DNA of 8,513 nucleotides, taken from NCBI GenBank assembly GCA_050742155.1, contig JBOGFC010000069.1:1-8513 (forward strand). Direction: 5' to 3'. Shown here in pieces: positions 6,599-8,513 of the stretch (the stretch's first letter is position 1; each line of letters begins with the position of its first letter). The DNA is from JBOGFC01 sp050742155 (GTDB taxonomy: Bacteria; Actinomycetota; Acidimicrobiia; Spongiisociales; JALYHC01). The position numbers and the translations under genes are program-made. The notes under the pieces were generated by a model, which was not told the DNA's origin, did not search any database, and saw only the letters and a list, made by a program, of their open reading frames with translations.

Positions 6599-6651
6599 AT
6601 CGTTCTTGTGACGGTTAGCCGCCCATGGCGTGGTCAACCGTCACGAGAACG
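6599..6651. repeat. Left 53-bp hairpin repeat
   Basis: CGTTCTTGTGACGGTT (6601-6616) faces AACCGTCACGAGAACG (6636-6651): a 16-bp inverted repeat with a single T/C difference, which would be a G-U pair in a plus-strand RNA. The right arm also codes for the last residues RSRDG and part of the stop of the wHTH/DUF559 gene. The left arm lies upstream of pncB. There is no following U-run in either direction. Confidence 0.9.
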
Positions 6652-7554
6652 GGTGGCGAGGGCGGCGGTGACCACCCGAACCACCTCGGGCCGCTCCCCG
6701 AAGACCTGGTCGGTCGTGAAGCGCAGCACCTGCCAGCCTGCCAGCTTGATGTCGTTCTCTCGTCGGGCATCGTGAGCACGTTCCTCTCGAGTGGCATGGA
6801 ACCGGTGCCCGTCGATCTCGACCGCCAGGCGCAGGTTCGGCCAGGCGGCGTCCACCCGGCCGATGAAGCGACCGTGCTCCCGGATCTCGTGCTGGAGCTG
6901 GGGCGTGGGCAGGCCGCTGTGCTGGAGGATGCCCAGGAACTCACGTTCGTAGCGACTCTCGGGCACGGGCCCAGCGTCTCGGTCGCTCAACAACCTGGCC
7001 ATCACCCCGGCCCCTCGGCGTCCCCGCCCCCGCAGCCTCGCCAGCCTCCATCTCAGCTCGGAGAGGGAGGTGAGCCCATCACGAAGGGCCTGGTCCACCG
7101 CGTGCTCGAGGCGGGCTGGATGCACCACCGCGCCCAGGTCGATGAGGGTTCGGGTCGGGGTGGTAGCGGGCAGGCCATCGACCAGGGCGATGTCGACGGC
7201 TTCCAGCCGGACCGAGGTGTGCACGATGGCGGCACCCTTTCGGCACCGCCGGGGGCGGGGAGTGACCATCTCCACCAACTTCCCGAAATTCCCCAGCTCG
7301 TAAAGATCTGCCGCAGCCCGGTGGGAGACCGCCGAACCATCGCCTGCCGCTTGCACAGCGACCTGCAGGTCTTGCAGCCACGTGGATGGTGCCCCCCCGA
7401 TTCGATAGACGCCTCGGGCCCGCCTCTCCCAGCGGCCCGTAGCCACCCTTCCTTGCACCATGCCGGCTGAAAAGCCCAGCGCCCGGGCCTGAGGCAAGCT
7501 GACGATGCCGCCCTGTTCTCGGGCGAGCCCGGCGGCACGTGCATCGTGATCCAT
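6634..7554 (-). CDS. AbiEi-type winged-helix + DUF559 (Vsr-like nuclease fold) protein
   Basis: A 306-residue two-part protein. Residues 1-100 resemble the winged-helix antitoxin domain of AbiEi proteins, with helix GGIVSLPQARALGFSAG (15-31), the wing WERRARGVYRIGG (42-54) and AVSHRAAADLYEL (75-87). Residues 100-195 are the linker part typical of this family, including PTRTLIDLG (133-141). Residues 200-300 form a DUF559/Vsr-like PD-(D/E)xK fold: E199/E204, then RVDAAWPNLRLAVEIDGHRFH (233-253) with D235, E246, D248 and H250, then WQVLRFTTDQV (274-284). The catalytic layout looks intact. No AbiEii toxin partner lies next to it, so it is not a standard type IV toxin-antitoxin pair. Such fusions are frequent, often many per genome, in actinobacteria, and their function is not known. 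No clear ribosome site precedes the ATG, and an 8-bp inverted repeat straddles it. Confidence 0.88.
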   Translation of the reverse strand: MDHDARAAGLAREQGGIVSLPQARALGFSAGMVQGRVATGRWERRARGVYRIGGAPSTWLQDLQVAVQAAGDGSAVSHRAAADLYELGNFGKLVEMVTPRPRRCRKGAAIVHTSVRLEAVDIALVDGLPATTPTRTLIDLGAVVHPARLEHAVDQALRDGLTSLSELRWRLARLRGRGRRGAGVMARLLSDRDAGPVPESRYEREFLGILQHSGLPTPQLQHEIREHGRFIGRVDAAWPNLRLAVEIDGHRFHATREERAHDARRENDIKLAGWQVLRFTTDQVFGERPEVVRVVTAALATRSRDG

Positions 7555-7571
7555 GGGCGCATTGGATCACG
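7545..7571. promoter_or_regulatory. Operator-like inverted repeat over the wHTH/DUF559 start codon
   Basis: CGTGATCC (7545-7552) and GGATCACG (7564-7571) form a perfect 8-bp inverted repeat with an 11-base spacer. The first arm ends in the start codon (7554-7552). Centre-to-centre spacing of about 19 bp suits a dimeric DNA-binding protein. AbiEi antitoxins bind inverted repeats at their own promoters (family knowledge), so autoregulation is plausible but unproven. Confidence 0.4.
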
Positions 7572-7586
7572 TGGGTGTGACACTTT

Positions 7587-7639
7587 CGTTCTCGTGACGG
7601 TTATGGGCCCATAAGCTGGAGAAGCGTCACAAGAACGAT
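7587..7639. repeat. Right 53-bp hairpin repeat (inverted partner of 6599-6651)
   Basis: CGTTCTCGTGACG (7587-7599) faces CGTCACAAGAACG (7625-7637): a 13-bp inverted repeat with one difference. Reverse-complemented, its outer 15 and inner 16 bases match the left hairpin exactly, while its 22-bp centre does not. The centre starts within a 14-bp perfect palindrome, TTATGGGCCCATAA (7601-7614). It lies 33-85 bp upstream of the wHTH/DUF559 start and touches the stop codon of the SDR gene. Confidence 0.9.
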
Positions 7640-8400
7640 CAGCCGGCGGTCGAGTAGCCCCCACTGACCGAGAGGACCTGGCCGGTCACCCAATCGCTCA
7701 AGTCGGACGCCAGGAACAGCACCGCGTTGGCGATGTCGATCGGCTCGCCGATCCGTCCCAGCGGGTAGGCCCTGGCCATCTTCTCCTCCCCCCACATCTC
7801 GATAAGGCCCTCGGCCCCCGGGGTGCGGGTCGTGCCGGGCGCCACGCAGTTGACCCGGATCCCGAAGCGGCCCACCTCCTTGGCCAGCGCCTTGGTGAAC
7901 CCCACCACGCCCGCCTTGACGGCCGAATAGACCACCAGGTGGGGCTCGCCCACCCGGCCGGCGTCGGAGCTGATGCTGACGATGCTCCCCCGCCGCCGCT
8001 CGACCATGGCCGGGAGGAAGGCGCGGGTGACGTGCAGGGTGCCCTGCAGGCCGACCGCCAGGTCCTTGGCCCAATCCTCGGGTTGCAGGTCGAGGAACTT
8101 GGCCACCGTCCACACCGCCGCCCCGTTGACCAGGACGTCGACCGGTCCCAGCTCATCCTCCGCCTGGGCCGCCACCCGCAGGCACTCCTCCCAGCTGGTC
8201 ACGTCGACCGGCAGGGACGCCGCCCGGCCCCCGAGGCCCTCGATGCGCCCGACGGTCTCCTCGGCGGCCTCCTTGCGCAGGTCGGCCACTCCCACCGCCG
8301 CCCCGGCCTCGGCCAGCCGCTCGGCCACGGCCCGGCCGATCCCCGAGCCCGCCCCGGTGACCACTGCCCGGCGTCCGGAGAGATCGATGCTGACCGACAT
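7639..8400 (-). CDS. Short-chain dehydrogenase/reductase, BadH-like
   Basis: A classical SDR of 253 residues, the usual length, oxidising or reducing a hydroxyl/keto group with a nicotinamide cofactor. The Rossmann motif is TGAGSGIG (15-22). D40 after the second strand (VGVADL) points to NAD(H) rather than NADP(H). NGAA (92-95) replaces the common NNAG. The catalytic Ser is S144 or S145 in IVSISSDAG, followed by Y158 and K162 in YSAVK. Overall it recalls 2-hydroxycyclohexanecarboxyl-CoA dehydrogenase (BadH), especially LPAMVERRRGSIVSI-SDAGRVG and TGQVLSVSGG. A CoA-ester substrate fits the acyl-CoA dehydrogenase nearby, but the exact substrate is not determined. AGGAGG at 8410-8415, nine bases before the ATG, fixes the start. 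Confidence 0.93.
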   Translation of the reverse strand: MSVSIDLSGRRAVVTGAGSGIGRAVAERLAEAGAAVGVADLRKEAAEETVGRIEGLGGRAASLPVDVTSWEECLRVAAQAEDELGPVDVLVNGAAVWTVAKFLDLQPEDWAKDLAVGLQGTLHVTRAFLPAMVERRRGSIVSISSDAGRVGEPHLVVYSAVKAGVVGFTKALAKEVGRFGIRVNCVAPGTTRTPGAEGLIEMWGEEKMARAYPLGRIGEPIDIANAVLFLASDLSDWVTGQVLSVSGGYSTAG

Positions 8401-8426
8401 GAAAGCGAACCTCCTGGCGGACCAGG
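8401..8426 (-). promoter_or_regulatory. Ribosome binding site of the SDR gene, within a short hairpin
   Basis: AGGAGG lies at 8410-8415 with a nine-base spacer to the ATG. CCTGG (8413-8417) and CCAGG (8422-8426) could pair over a four-base loop and cover half of the AGGAGG. The stem is only five pairs, so a regulatory role is speculative; the ribosome site itself is clear. Confidence 0.6.
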
Positions 8427-8433
8427 ATAGATC

Positions 8434-8513
8434 TCAGGAAGCGACCAGCCGGAGGGGCCTCACCTCTCCGGGACGCTTGCCCCGCCGGGCCCGGTAGGCC
8501 GGAACCCCGAGGG
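8434..8513 (-). CDS. 3' end of an unidentified gene entering from the right edge
   Basis: A frame open from the window edge ends in TGA at 8436-8434 and encodes 25 residues, LGVPAYRARRGKRPGEVRP followed by LRLVAS. The composition and basic tail look like a protein C-terminus. The gene would end 33 bp before the SDR start, consistent with an operon upstream. It is too short to assign a family and could be a chance open frame in G/C-rich DNA. Confidence 0.4.
   Translation of the reverse strand, partial: LGVPAYRARRGKRPGEVRPLRLVAS

Larger units (their letters stand above)
6599..7639 (-). mobile_element. Candidate 1041-bp element: wHTH/DUF559 gene between inverted hairpin repeats
   Basis: The outermost 15 bp, ATCGTTCTTGTGACG at 6599-6613, return as an exact inverted copy at 7625-7639. 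Inside them a 16-bp sequence, AACCGTCACGAGAACG at 6636-6651, returns as an exact inverted copy at 7587-7602. At each end the two arms are separated by exactly 22 bp, and these 22 bp differ between ends. The only gene inside codes for a winged-helix plus nuclease-like protein. This architecture fits a small mobile element or a module whose protein recognises the repeats. No target-site duplication is evident, and the gene is not a known transposase, so mobility is only a hypothesis. Confidence 0.4.

Noticed and set aside
6583..6640. Promoter for pncB (TTGACC with TAGGAT)
   Set aside because: The two hexamers are separated by 34 bases, too far for a sigma-70-type promoter, and no better pair was found.
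6634..7554. Complete type IV AbiE toxin-antitoxin system
   Set aside because: Only the AbiEi-like winged-helix part is present, fused to a nuclease-like domain. No AbiEii nucleotidyltransferase gene is adjacent.
6599..7639. Target-site duplication around the hairpin-bounded module
   Set aside because: The flanks (ATCCTAA to the left, CAGCCGG to the right) do not match. A GATC near each end is too short and unevenly placed to count.

Overview
The window is high-GC bacterial DNA, densely packed with genes that all lie on the minus strand. The gene content points to an actinomycete-type bacterium, possibly an uncultured Acidimicrobiia-like lineage. Pointers are a coenzyme-F420-type luciferase-like oxidoreductase, a FadE-like acyl-CoA dehydrogenase, a DUF3105 membrane protein and a wHTH + DUF559 protein. 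The lineage is an inference; no rRNA or other marker gene is present.

Layout in transcription order (high to low coordinates). At the right edge is the probable 3' end of an unidentified gene (8434-8513). It is followed by a BadH-like short-chain dehydrogenase (7639-8400). Next is a gene for an AbiEi-type winged-helix plus DUF559/Vsr-like nuclease protein (6634-7554), flanked by two inverted, matching 53-bp hairpin repeats. Then come nicotinate phosphoribosyltransferase pncB (5263-6582), a DUF3105 single-pass membrane protein (4642-5256), an alpha/beta hydrolase (3770-4645, probably with a CTG start), an acyl-CoA dehydrogenase (2534-3742) and an F420-type LLM oxidoreductase (1385-2491). The left end is an IS110-family transposase (1-1149) that runs off the window. 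Its roughly 235-bp upstream non-coding stretch is where an IS110 bridge RNA would be encoded.

From pncB to the LLM gene the intervals are 6 bp, a 4-bp overlap, 27 bp and 42 bp, so these five genes look like one transcription unit. NAD supply (pncB), CoA-ester oxidation (acyl-CoA dehydrogenase, SDR), a hydrolase and an F420 oxidoreductase fit general lipid, alicyclic or xenobiotic catabolism, but no complete pathway can be named. G/C-rich palindromic repeats occupy both intergenic gaps around the acyl-CoA dehydrogenase, and one pair encodes the C-terminal tail of the hydrolase.

The two most interesting structures are (1) the 6599-7639 module, a nuclease-like gene between perfect 15-bp terminal and 16-bp subterminal inverted repeats with equal 22-nt loops, a candidate undescribed mobile or self-regulated element, and (2) the possible IS110 bridge-RNA region. 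No gene-free stretch exceeds 300 bases; the longest is 1150-1384. I saw no tRNA, rRNA or CRISPR array.
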